A stretch of 28,606 nt of DNA, taken from Pseudomonadaceae bacterium UBA836 (GTDB lineage Bacteria > Pseudomonadota > Gammaproteobacteria > Pseudomonadales > Pseudomonadaceae). The stretch lies in assembly GCA_002296055.1 (NCBI GenBank), contig DBHE01000194.1, positions 14,448 to 43,053 of the forward strand, in the 5' to 3' direction. Positions within the stretch are counted from its first letter, which is position 1. Every line of letters begins with the position of its first letter. Made by a program: the position numbers and the translations under genes. The notes beneath the pieces were generated by a model. The model worked only from the letters and a program-made list of their open reading frames with translations. It searched no databases and was not told the origin of the DNA. Shown piece after piece: positions 6,168-13,180 of the stretch.

Positions 6168-7842
6168 CGGATTGTTCGGCTGCCGCCAGCGCACGGTGGC
6201 GCTTCAGTGCTGCGGCACACTCCAGCGCCACCAGAATAGCGGCCACCAGCACCACGATATCCAGGCCCAGCAAGAAGTAGTTCTCCTGCTCAAAGAAGGT
6301 TTTGAGCTGCAGCACCAGGGCCAGTACGGTCATTACCAGCAGGAAGCACAGCGGCAGCAGGGTGTACCACATGGGGCGGCGCATGTGCACCAGCATCACA
6401 GTGATAACCAGCAGGGTCAGGCCGGCCAGCAACTGATTGGTGGTGCCGAACAGCGGCCAGATGATCATGCCGCCCGAACCGTCCGCACCGCCCGCGCCAA
6501 AGGCGAGCAGCAGGCAGGTGCCAATGGCCAGCAGGGTCGCAGGCAGCGGCTTTTTCATCCACTCCTGGTTATAGATTTCACCCCACTCCTGGAAAATGTA
6601 GCGTTGCAGACGCAGACCGGTATCCATGGTCGTGCCGGCAAACAGCGCAGCCATCACGGTCAGCAGGGTCGCAGCGGTCACTTCCGGCAGGCCCAGACCG
6701 TTGTGGATAACGTAAGCGCCGCCTTGCACGAAGGCCGTTACGCCGCCCTGGCCGAAGGCGGAGTACATGGCTTTCCAATCCGCCAGGCTGGCAAAGCCGG
6801 CGCAGGCCACCAGAATGGCCGCCAGTGACAGGCAGCCTTCGCCGATGGCGCCAAAGTAACCGACAAAGCGCGCGTCGGTTTCTTTGTTCAACTGCTTGGA
6901 CGTGGTGCCGGAGGCGACCAGCCCGTGGAAGCCGGAAATAGCCCCGCAGGCGATGGTCACGAAGAGCAAGGGCAAGAGCGACGGTGTGCCGGCGGGCACA
7001 TCGTTGTTGATCATGGGGGCCACCAGCACCGGGTTGAGCAGGGCGATGGCGCCATAGAGGATCAGCAGGCCAACAAACAGTTGCAGGCCGTTGATGTAGT
7101 CACGCGGCTGCAGCAGCATCCACACCGGCAGGACCGACGCGATACCGGCATATAGGAACAGCAGCAGAATCCACACGGCGTTGCCGGACATGCCAGCTAC
7201 CTCGGCCGGCATCTGAATCGGCACGCTGGGGCCGGCCCAGATCAGCGCGTACAGCGCCACGACGCCAATCACCGACACGACCGGCAGGCTGACGATGCGG
7301 CGATAAATCAGCTGACCGACGATCAGAGCGACGACGATAGCGCCCCACACCGGCAGTACCGCAGTGGGGAAGTTCATCATCAGCTTGGCGATCACCACGG
7401 CGAATACCGCGTTGACCATCAGCAACACCAGGAAGATCACGATCATGAAGATGCTGCGTGCGCGCTTGCCGACCACGTCGCCGGTCAACGAGCCGACCGA
7501 CCTGGCCTTGTTGCGCACACTCGCCCAGATGGCGCCCATGTCGTGGACGCCAGCGAAGAAGATAGTGCCCATCACCACCCAGAGGAAAGCGGGCAGCCAG
7601 CCCCAGATCACGGCAATAGCGGGGCCAACGATTGGCGCGGCGCCGGCGACAGAGGTGAAGTGGTGCCCCCAGAGCACAAAGCGGTTGGTCGGGACAAAGT
7701 CGATGCCATCTTCAAACTCGTGCGCCGGTGTGCGGAAGTCCGGGTCGAGTCGATAAATGTGTTTGGCAATGAAACGCGAGTAAACGAGGTACCCGAGGGA
7801 CATCATGACCAGCCCGATCAGCAGAAGGATCGCTGCGCTCAT
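6157..7842 (-). CDS. cstA: CstA family carbon starvation protein (peptide/pyruvate transporter family)
   Basis: This is a 561-residue polytopic membrane protein. The N-terminus SAAILLLIGLVMMSLGYLVYSRFIAKHIYRLD and the region FVPTNRFVLWGHHFTSVAGAAPIVGPAIAVIWGWLPAFLWV are diagnostic of CstA. The family includes E. coli CstA and BtsT, which take up peptides and/or pyruvate during carbon limitation. This is the shorter class; the E. coli proteins are about 700 aa. Gly-rich transporter segments (ACGAISGFHGLVASGTTSKQ) and FAGTTMDTGLRLQRY are present. The start ATG 7842 is preceded by AGGAG nine bases upstream; longer in-frame starts lack one. It is first in an operon with the CC-terminal protein and the ArsA-like ATPase. 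It is divergent from the FrnE-like gene across 287 nt. Confidence 0.95.
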   Translation of the reverse strand: MSAAILLLIGLVMMSLGYLVYSRFIAKHIYRLDPDFRTPAHEFEDGIDFVPTNRFVLWGHHFTSVAGAAPIVGPAIAVIWGWLPAFLWVVMGTIFFAGVHDMGAIWASVRNKARSVGSLTGDVVGKRARSIFMIVIFLVLLMVNAVFAVVIAKLMMNFPTAVLPVWGAIVVALIVGQLIYRRIVSLPVVSVIGVVALYALIWAGPSVPIQMPAEVAGMSGNAVWILLLFLYAGIASVLPVWMLLQPRDYINGLQLFVGLLILYGAIALLNPVLVAPMINNDVPAGTPSLLPLLFVTIACGAISGFHGLVASGTTSKQLNKETDARFVGYFGAIGEGCLSLAAILVACAGFASLADWKAMYSAFGQGGVTAFVQGGAYVIHNGLGLPEVTAATLLTVMAALFAGTTMDTGLRLQRYIFQEWGEIYNQEWMKKPLPATLLAIGTCLLLAFGAGGADGSGGMIIWPLFGTTNQLLAGLTLLVITVMLVHMRRPMWYTLLPLCFLLVMTVLALVLQLKTFFEQENYFLLGLDIVVLVAAILVALECAAALKRHRALAAAEQSDAN

Positions 7843-7909
7843 GGGGTGAGGCTCCTGTACGGTTGAATCTTGTTGTATGGGCGCCCTTGAGGTGGGCAGG
7901 CCACCGCTC

Positions 7910-7945
7910 ACTATAGCCCAGCTCGGCAGGATCAGTCGTACGACT
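7910..7945 (-). promoter_or_regulatory. Candidate cstA promoter region with palindrome
   Basis: The minus strand has TATAGT (7915-7910) as a possible -10, with no good -35. Upstream is a perfect 12-bp palindrome AGTCGTACGACT (7934-7945), where an activator of a weak promoter would bind. The rest of the 287-nt cstA/frnE spacer shows nothing else I can support. Confidence 0.3.
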
Positions 7946-8129
7946 TGTGTCTAGCTTGACCGTCTGCGTATCCCCGGCGAGACCGAGAAGGTGCTGAGCG
8001 GATTGTGTGTGCTTGGGCTCAGGCCATCTACGCGGAGGCGCGACCGGGCTGACAACGGCAAATGGACGATGAAAGTGCGGCTGTATGGGTGTATTCTGAG
8101 CGTTCATTCAAAAACCGCTTGGTGCCAGT

Positions 8130-8783
8130 ATGCAACATCTGACCATCGACATCGTTTCCGACATCGCCTGCCCCTGGTGCGCCATCGGCTACGCCCGCCT
8201 GGAACAGGCCCTGACCACGCTCAAAGGCGAGATCGAAGGGCAGGTTGAATGGCATGCCTTTGAACTCAACCCGGACCCGAATCAGCAGCCCATGCCGATC
8301 GTCGAGGCACTATCGCGCAAATACGGCCGCACAGAAGCCGAGATGCGGGCGGCGCAAGACAACATGATCAGTATTGCTACCGACCTGGGGCTGAACTTTA
8401 CCCGCATGCAGGAACGCAATACCGCCAATACCTTTGATGGGCACCGGCTGGTCAAATGGGCCGCTGAGCACGGACGGCAGACGGCGATGAAGCAGGCGTT
8501 GTTCGACGCCTACTTTGGTGAAGCCAAGAACGTCGGCGATAAAAACGTATTGCTGGAGGCTGTGCGCGCGGCAGGGCTGGATGCTGCCGAGGCTGAGCAG
8601 GTGCTGGACAGTGATCGCTTTGTCGATATCGTGCGCGCCGATGAAGCAAAGTGGCAGCAAGCCGGTATCTCGTCCGTGCCGGCCTTTGTGATCAACGGCC
8701 GCTATCTGATCTCGGGCGCGCAGGAGCCGGATTATCTGGTGCAGGCGTTACGCGAGATTACCCGGCAAGACGCCGAAGTCTAG
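8130..8783 (+). CDS. DsbA family oxidoreductase, FrnE-like
   Basis: The 217-residue cytosolic protein (no signal peptide) has the thioredoxin-like FrnE/2-hydroxychromene isomerase-related fold. The CPWC redox motif lies in SDIACPWCAIG (residues 10-20). A helical insertion (PIVEALSRKYGRTEAEMRAAQDNM) follows, then NTFDGHRLVKWA, then the cis-proline loop GISSVPAFVINGRYLISGAQ (about 180-199). Family members are implicated in thiol-disulfide chemistry and oxidative stress tolerance, for example Deinococcus FrnE. Length is typical at about 215 aa. The Shine-Dalgarno before ATG 8130 is weak. The gene is followed by a 9-bp hairpin at 8794-8818. Confidence 0.93.
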   Translation: MQHLTIDIVSDIACPWCAIGYARLEQALTTLKGEIEGQVEWHAFELNPDPNQQPMPIVEALSRKYGRTEAEMRAAQDNMISIATDLGLNFTRMQERNTANTFDGHRLVKWAAEHGRQTAMKQALFDAYFGEAKNVGDKNVLLEAVRAAGLDAAEAEQVLDSDRFVDIVRADEAKWQQAGISSVPAFVINGRYLISGAQEPDYLVQALREITRQDAEV

Positions 8784-8793
8784 TGTCATGGCG

Positions 8794-8818
8794 ACCGGCA
8801 GCCTTGTGTGCTGCCGGT
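8794..8818. terminator. Hairpin between convergent frnE-like and DUF2846 genes
   Basis: ACCGGCAGC (8794-8802) and GCTGCCGGT (8810-8818) form a perfect 9-bp stem with a 7-nt loop. It lies between the ends of two convergent genes and so may act in both directions. The T-tract is poor on both strands. Confidence 0.6.
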
Positions 8819-8833
8819 CTACAGCTTGGAACC

Positions 8834-9280
8834 TCAGAGGTTGCTCTTGATCAGGGTGCACTGCTGAACACCAGCACGGCCCTGTTGCTCGCTGACAACC
8901 TGCAGCTTGGAGCCGCCGGAGACCAGCCCCATTTTTACTTCCTGCCAGACAAAGTAGTTGCGGTTCGCTTCGGTATTGAGCAACAGCGACGACGCGCCGT
9001 TTTGCGAGCTGATGGTGTACTGACCCGGTTCGAGCTGGAAACGGAAGAATGACTTGGGCCCGGTGGTGCCTGCCTGCTTGCCATTCACCGATACCGGCAT
9101 CGAGAGTGCGGCGCCCAAGGTTTCGTTACGATAGACGTAAATCTGCGCGTAATCAGGGTGGGTGTTGAACTGCTTGGCTTCGGTGTTCATGGCGCTGGGC
9201 GCCTTGTTGATGCTGGCACAACCGGTGGCCATAACGGCGCCAATAAGTACTGCAGAGAACAGCAGTTTCCTGGTTAACAT
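8834..9280 (-). CDS. DUF2846 domain-containing lipoprotein
   Basis: The 148-residue protein has a lipoprotein signal peptide (LTRKLLFSAVLIGAVMATGC) with a lipobox A-T-G-C and acylated Cys at about 21. The mature part reads AQIYVYRNETLGAALSMPVSVNGKQAG, then KSFFRFQLEPGQYTISSQ and NRNYFVWQEVKMG. This beta-rich pattern (IYVYR, then PGxH/YT, then YFxxQEV) is DUF2846, of unknown function. The start ATG 9280 is preceded by GGAAG at good spacing. It is predicted to sit in the outer membrane or periplasm. It is a single gene, divergent from chrA. Confidence 0.87.
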   Translation of the reverse strand: MLTRKLLFSAVLIGAVMATGCASINKAPSAMNTEAKQFNTHPDYAQIYVYRNETLGAALSMPVSVNGKQAGTTGPKSFFRFQLEPGQYTISSQNGASSLLLNTEANRNYFVWQEVKMGLVSGGSKLQVVSEQQGRAGVQQCTLIKSNL

Positions 9281-9584
9281 CAAGTACTTCCTTTTTGTGG
9301 GTGATTCTCTTGGGTGTTTCAGTGCACGGGCAGCTGGCGCGCGGGTCCGCCTGAGCGGGGCGTCGTTGAAAATGGGTAGAAACGGGGCAGAGTATCGGGG
9401 CATCCATGCCGCAGGAGGGCCGCGAGGCAGTGCCTGCGATGGCGAAATAATGCCTCTGCCAAGGATATTCCGCTAGCGCTATTTTTCAGTCAGATTGCAA
9501 TCAGGTTGCAATCTGAGGTTGGCATGCTCCATGGCCATTGGCGCGCTAGTGCCAACGGTGGCTGAGAACAGGAGAGACGCTGGT
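9281..9584. other. 304-nt divergent spacer between DUF2846 gene and chrA
   Basis: No plausible gene lies here. The spacer holds the ribosome-binding sites of both flanking genes (GGAAG on the minus strand, AGGAGA on the plus strand) and the inverted repeat at 9491-9515. No strong sigma-70 promoter was recognised. Confidence 0.6.
9491..9515. promoter_or_regulatory. Operator candidate upstream of chrA
   Basis: CAGATTGCAA (9491-9500) and TTGCAATCTG (9506-9515) are perfect 10-bp inverted arms separated by TCAGG. The core TTGCAATC also occurs as two direct copies (9495-9502 and 9506-9513) exactly 11 bp apart, one helical turn. The site is 70 bp before the chrA start. It looks like a regulator-binding site; no regulator gene is adjacent. 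Confidence 0.5.
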
Positions 9585-10937
9585 ATGGATTCATCCCGGA
9601 CCGGGGCCGCAGGGCAGTCAGTGGCGCAGGCGTCGCTGCGCCAGGCGCTGCTGTTTTGGCTGAAGTTAGGCTTTATCAGCTTTGGTGGCCCGGCCGGGCA
9701 GATTGCCCTGATGCACGAGGAGCTGGTGAACCGGCGTCGCTGGCTGTCGGAGCGGCGTTTTTTGCATGCGCTGAACTACTGCATGCTGCTGCCGGGCCCT
9801 GAGGCGCAGCAGTTGGCGACCTATCTGGGCTGGCTGCTGCACCGCACCTGGGGTGGTGTGGCGGCCGGACTGTTGTTCATTGTGCCCTCCATGCTGCTGT
9901 TGATACTGCTGGCCTGGGTGTATCTGGTGTTCGGTCAGGTACCCTTGGTGGCCGGGCTCTTCTACGCCATCAAGCCCGCGGTTGTGGTTGTGGTATTTCA
10001 GGCGGCCTGGCGCATCGGCGGCCGGGTACTGCGCAATCGCTGGTTATGGACTATCGCGGCGCTGGCCTTTGCTGCCATCTTTTTCCTGCGTGTGCCGTTT
10101 CCGCTGATCGTGCTGGGTGCGGCGCTAGCTGGCGCGTTGGGCGCGCGCTGGCGTCCGGCCGCCTTCTCCAACGACGCTAGCGCGGCTGTCGCCTCGGACG
10201 CTGCGCCGGCGCTGATTGATGATCATACACCCACCCCTGAGCATGCGCGTTTCAGCCGGCTGCGTCTGGCGCGCCTGATTTTGCTGGGCGCTGTGCTCTG
10301 GTGTTTACCGATGCTGATACTGACGGCGGCTGTTGGCTGGGACGGCACCCTGACTCAGATGGCGTGGTTTTTCACCAAGGCGGCGCTGCTGACCTTTGGT
10401 GGTGCTTACGCGGTGCTGCCTTATGTATACCAAGGCGCGGTGGTGCAGTTCGGCTGGTTGTCGCCGTTGCAGATGATCGATGGCCTGGCGTTGGGCGAGA
10501 GTACGCCGGGGCCGTTGATTATGGTGGTGGCTTTTGTGGCCTTTGTCGGCGGCTATCTGGGGCAGGTACTGGGGCCGGATCAACTGCTGGCTGGCGGCGC
10601 GCTGGCGGCGCTGTTGGTCTGCTGGTTTACCTTTCTGCCTTCGTTTCTATTTGTACTGGGCGGTGCGCCGTTGATTGAGGCAACCCGCGGCGAGCTGGGT
10701 TTTAGCGCGCCTTTAACGGCGGTCAGTGCGGCTGTGGTTGGGGTGATTCTGAATTTGGCGTTGTTCTTTGCCTGGCACGTTTTCATGCCCCAGGGCGTGG
10801 GCCCTGACTGGTTGGCTTTGGGCATTGCCGTGGTGGCGGCGATCGCGTTGTTCTGGCGTGGCTGGACGGCCCTGCAGACGCTGCTGCTGTGTGGCGCAGC
10901 AGGTCTGCTGTTGGGCTTCGTTGGCTGGCTGCCGTGA
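9585..10937 (+). CDS. chrA: Chromate transporter, long (two-domain) CHR family
   Basis: The 450-residue membrane protein carries two homologous CHR halves. The first has FWLKLGFISFGGPAGQIALMHEELV and PGPEAQQLATYLGW. The second has FFTKAALLTFGGAYAVLPYV and GLALGESTPGPLIMVVAFVAFVGG. The F-G-G and P-G-P motifs in each half are the family signature. A hydrophilic linker (AAFSNDASAAVASDAAPALIDDHTPTPEHARF) joins them. Characterised members export chromate and confer resistance; many housekeeping copies have unproven substrates. The start ATG 9585 is chosen because AGGAGA lies upstream; the longer in-frame extension to 9495 runs through the putative operator. The gene is convergent with yhhQ. Confidence 0.93.
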   Translation: MDSSRTGAAGQSVAQASLRQALLFWLKLGFISFGGPAGQIALMHEELVNRRRWLSERRFLHALNYCMLLPGPEAQQLATYLGWLLHRTWGGVAAGLLFIVPSMLLLILLAWVYLVFGQVPLVAGLFYAIKPAVVVVVFQAAWRIGGRVLRNRWLWTIAALAFAAIFFLRVPFPLIVLGAALAGALGARWRPAAFSNDASAAVASDAAPALIDDHTPTPEHARFSRLRLARLILLGAVLWCLPMLILTAAVGWDGTLTQMAWFFTKAALLTFGGAYAVLPYVYQGAVVQFGWLSPLQMIDGLALGESTPGPLIMVVAFVAFVGGYLGQVLGPDQLLAGGALAALLVCWFTFLPSFLFVLGGAPLIEATRGELGFSAPLTAVSAAVVGVILNLALFFAWHVFMPQGVGPDWLALGIAVVAAIALFWRGWTALQTLLLCGAAGLLLGFVGWLP

Positions 10938-10946
10938 GTGGCAGCC
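10927..10946. terminator. Hairpin at the chrA stop codon
   Basis: GGCTGCC (10927-10933) pairs with GGCAGCC (10940-10946) around a 6-nt loop that includes the chrA TGA. It is followed by GGGTTTGGTT. It lies between convergent chrA and yhhQ and is a plausible terminator with an imperfect T-tract. Confidence 0.5.
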
Positions 10947-10955
10947 GGGTTTGGT

Positions 10956-11612
10956 TCAGGCCGCGCTAGGAGTCGCTGGGCCGCCGAGGCGGTTGAGCAG
11001 GCTGCGTAGCAGCACACCGTACAGCGGCAGGAACAGCAGCAGGCTGATGATCAGCTTGATGACGTAATCCACTGTGGCAATTTCAACCCAATGTTCGGCC
11101 ATGAAGGGGTTGCTGCTGTGCCAGAAGGCGACTGAGAAAAACGCGAAGGTGTCGGCCAGGTTGCCGAGTACGGTCGACAGGCTTGGCGCAATCCACCAGG
11201 CCTTGATGCGGCGCAGGCGATCAAACACCTGGATGTCCAGCAGTTGGCCCAGCACATAGGCCACAAAACTGGCCAGTGAAATGCGCAACACAAACTCGTT
11301 GAACGACAGCAGCGCGTCGATGCCGCGGTAGCTGCCTTCCTGAAACACCACCGACACCACGTAGGAGGCCACGAGCGCCGGCAGCATAACGCGGGCGATG
11401 ACGCGGCGAGCAGCCTGTTTGCCGAGCAAGCGCACAGTCAGGTCGGTAGCCAGGAAGATGAACGGAAAGCTGAAGGCGCCCCAGGTGGTGTGGTAACCGA
11501 ACAGGGTGATCGGCAACTGCACCAGATAGTTGCTGGCGATGATGATAGCGATGTGAAAACTGATCAGCAGTGCAAGCGCGCGGCGCTGCATGCCGGACGT
11601 AAGTGCGGTCAT
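10956..11612 (-). CDS. yhhQ: 7-cyano-7-deazaguanine / queuosine precursor transporter, YhhQ family
   Basis: The 218-residue inner-membrane protein has six or so hydrophobic helices. Diagnostic segments are IIASNYLVQLPITLFGYHTTWGAFSFPFIFLATDLTVRLLGKQAAR and ISLASFVAYVLGQLLDIQVFDRLRR. A later match is PSLSTVLGNLADTFAFFSVAFW. This is the YhhQ/VUT family, which in E. coli imports the queuosine precursors preQ0 and preQ1. ATG 11612 is preceded by AAGGA six bases upstream. The leader has a short inverted repeat but no recognisable preQ1 riboswitch. It appears monocistronic. Confidence 0.93.
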   Translation of the reverse strand: MTALTSGMQRRALALLISFHIAIIIASNYLVQLPITLFGYHTTWGAFSFPFIFLATDLTVRLLGKQAARRVIARVMLPALVASYVVSVVFQEGSYRGIDALLSFNEFVLRISLASFVAYVLGQLLDIQVFDRLRRIKAWWIAPSLSTVLGNLADTFAFFSVAFWHSSNPFMAEHWVEIATVDYVIKLIISLLLFLPLYGVLLRSLLNRLGGPATPSAA

Positions 11613-11632
11613 GGTCTGTCCTTTTTACGATT

Positions 11633-11660
11633 CGGACCGGTTGGTCCGCCGTTTTGTCAA
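11633..11660 (-). promoter_or_regulatory. Candidate yhhQ promoter with embedded inverted repeat
   Basis: The minus strand has a consensus -35 TTGACA (11660-11655), but no convincing -10 at 16-18 nt. Between the -35 and the Shine-Dalgarno is the inverted repeat CGGACC (11633-11638) / GGTCCG (11643-11648) with a 4-bp centre. This is where a repressor would block polymerase. The -10 is the weak point of the call. Confidence 0.35.
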
Positions 11661-11788
11661 ATGGGGTGAGGGAACCCATGTCGTTCGGTATGAACGGCGC
11701 GCAATTCTACCGATATTGCAGCAATTGACCAGCGTATTTGCGTGCTTCCGACCGGCGGGCCTGGGTTGGCTCGCCGGCCGAAAGGTGT

Positions 11789-12595
11789 TTATCTGGCCGC
11801 TTCGTACAGCGCCTGTACCTGAGGTGCGGCGGCCTGCAGTGCTTGAATGCGGCCGGCAGAGGAGGGGTGTGTGCTCATGAACGCTGGCGGTTCACCCTGA
11901 GAGGCTGCCTGCATCTTCTGCCAGAGGCTGACGGCGGCTTTCGGGTCGTAGCCGGCGCGGGCTGCCAGTTCCAGACCGATCAGGTCGGCTTCGCTTTCGT
12001 TTGAACGGCTGTTGGGCAAGGTCAGGCCGTACTGTACGGCCATCTGAGCGGCCTGGTTGCCGCCCTCGCCCAAGCCCAGCAGGGCACCGGCCAGCTGCGT
12101 GCCCATTTGCGTTGCGTAGGCGCGGGAGATGGCTTCGCGGCCGTGCTCGCGCAGCGCGTGGGCAATTTCGTGACCCATGATCTGAGCAATTTCGGCATCG
12201 GTGAGCTCCAGCTGGTCGATGATGCCGGAGTAGAAAAGAATCTTGCCGCCAGGGGCGCAGCTTGCGTTGAGCTGGTCGTTCTTGATCAGGTTTACTTCCC
12301 AATCCCAGCTACTGGCGTCCGGGCGGAAGTGCGGTACTTCGTTGATCAGCTTGGCCGCAATGCTGTTGAGCCGGCGTACGGTGGCGGCGTTGGTATTGAG
12401 TAGCCCCTGTTTCTTGGCTTCTGCCAGGGTCTCCTGGTAAGACTCGGCCGCCATTTGGTTGACCTCGTCAGATGACAGGCCACTCATCATGTACTGGGTT
12501 CGATTAACCCCAACGTTACCGCCCTGGGTGGTCTGAACGCTCTGGCAGCCAACCAGCGCAACGAGTGGTAGGCAGAGGAGGAAACGCAGTCGCAT
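11789..12595 (-). CDS. M48 family metallopeptidase lipoprotein (LoiP/BepA-like)
   Basis: The 268-residue protein has the zinc-protease motif HEIAH at 142-146 within IAQIMGHEIAHALREHGREA. The third ligand region is NESEADLIGLELAARAGYDP, with Glu202. The N-terminus MRLRFLLCLPLVALVGCQS is a lipoprotein signal with lipobox L-V-G-C (Cys17). The downstream STHPSSAGRIQALQ is typical of M48 proteins in the periplasm. Close relatives take part in outer-membrane protein quality control. The start ATG 12595 is preceded by AAGGAAG; the longer frame to 12733 would bury the signal peptide. It appears to be a single gene. Confidence 0.93.
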   Translation of the reverse strand: MRLRFLLCLPLVALVGCQSVQTTQGGNVGVNRTQYMMSGLSSDEVNQMAAESYQETLAEAKKQGLLNTNAATVRRLNSIAAKLINEVPHFRPDASSWDWEVNLIKNDQLNASCAPGGKILFYSGIIDQLELTDAEIAQIMGHEIAHALREHGREAISRAYATQMGTQLAGALLGLGEGGNQAAQMAVQYGLTLPNSRSNESEADLIGLELAARAGYDPKAAVSLWQKMQAASQGEPPAFMSTHPSSAGRIQALQAAAPQVQALYEAAR

Positions 12596-12793
12596 GGCAG
12601 ATACTTCCTTGGTGTCTGGGTAATCAGGTATCGGGGGCTGCGCTGCGTTTAGCGGGCGCGGCGCCGGTGTCGTGGCAAAAGGGTAACAGACCCGGGCGGG
12701 CTGTTGAAAAACTACCTGTGTTGCCGCTGTCACGTTTTGTGCACGCGTGGCTACTTGTGGTGCCGGCTGTACGGTGCGCGCTGCAATAGATGG

Positions 12794-12825
12794 CCAGCCC
12801 CGCTCCGGGATCGGGGCGGGGCTGG
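12794..12825 (-). terminator. GC-rich hairpin downstream of the entericidin gene
   Basis: CCAGCCCCGC (12794-12803) and GCGGGGCTGG (12816-12825) form a perfect 10-bp stem just past the entericidin stop codon on the minus strand. It is a strong hairpin, but the downstream T-run is poor. Confidence 0.6.
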
Positions 12826-12835
12826 TTGCACGACA

Positions 12836-12967
12836 TCAGTCGGCGGCATCCTGAATGCCGTCACCCACCGCCTGTACGTCTTCACCGACGCCGGCTACGG
12901 TATTGCAGCCAGTCAGTCCTGCGGCACCAAACAGCGCAAACAGCAGAATCACTAATGCTTTGTTCAT
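12836..12967 (-). CDS. Entericidin-family small lipoprotein
   Basis: The protein is 43 residues. MNKALVILLFALFGAAGLTGC is a lipoprotein signal with lipobox L-T-G-C (Cys21). It is followed by the 22-residue tail NTVAGVGEDVQAVGDGIQDAAD. The CNTxxGxGxDxxxxGxxIxxxA pattern is diagnostic of entericidin A/B-type peptides. These are small envelope lipoproteins linked in E. coli to stationary-phase bacteriolysis; their wider role is unclear. AGGAG lies eight bases before ATG 12967. A terminator-like hairpin follows. It is a single copy here, not the A/B tandem pair seen in E. coli. Confidence 0.92.
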   Translation of the reverse strand: MNKALVILLFALFGAAGLTGCNTVAGVGEDVQAVGDGIQDAAD

Positions 12968-13119
12968 GATCTATGCTCCTGACGAAAGTTGGGATTGCCG
13001 GAATCATCCAGCCGCAGCTGCCGTTGCTCCCTGCGTACGGCCTGGGCAGTGACAGCTCAGGAGGTTGGACCGCAGTAAACGCTCAAAGTATTCACAACAC
13101 TGCAGATTTTTCCTCGCTG

Positions 13120-13127
13120 GCCGATAC
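13120..13127 (+). promoter_or_regulatory. Possible FliA (sigma-28) -10 element before the chemoreceptor gene
   Basis: GCCGATAC (13120-13127) matches seven of eight bases of the flagellar sigma-28 -10 (GCCGATAA), 53 bp before the receptor start. The expected -35 (TAAAG/TCAAG) at 15 nt is not present, so this is weak. Confidence 0.3.
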
Positions 13128-13180
13128 ACCCCTTGAAGCGGTATCTTTCGACGCCCTGCTGCCCCGGATAGAGGTATTTC

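Noticed and set aside
11613..11740. Possible preQ1 riboswitch upstream of yhhQ
   Set aside because: The transporter function would suit one, but I could not find the preQ1-I hairpin/A-rich tail or the other class consensus; only a short inverted repeat near a -35 box is present.
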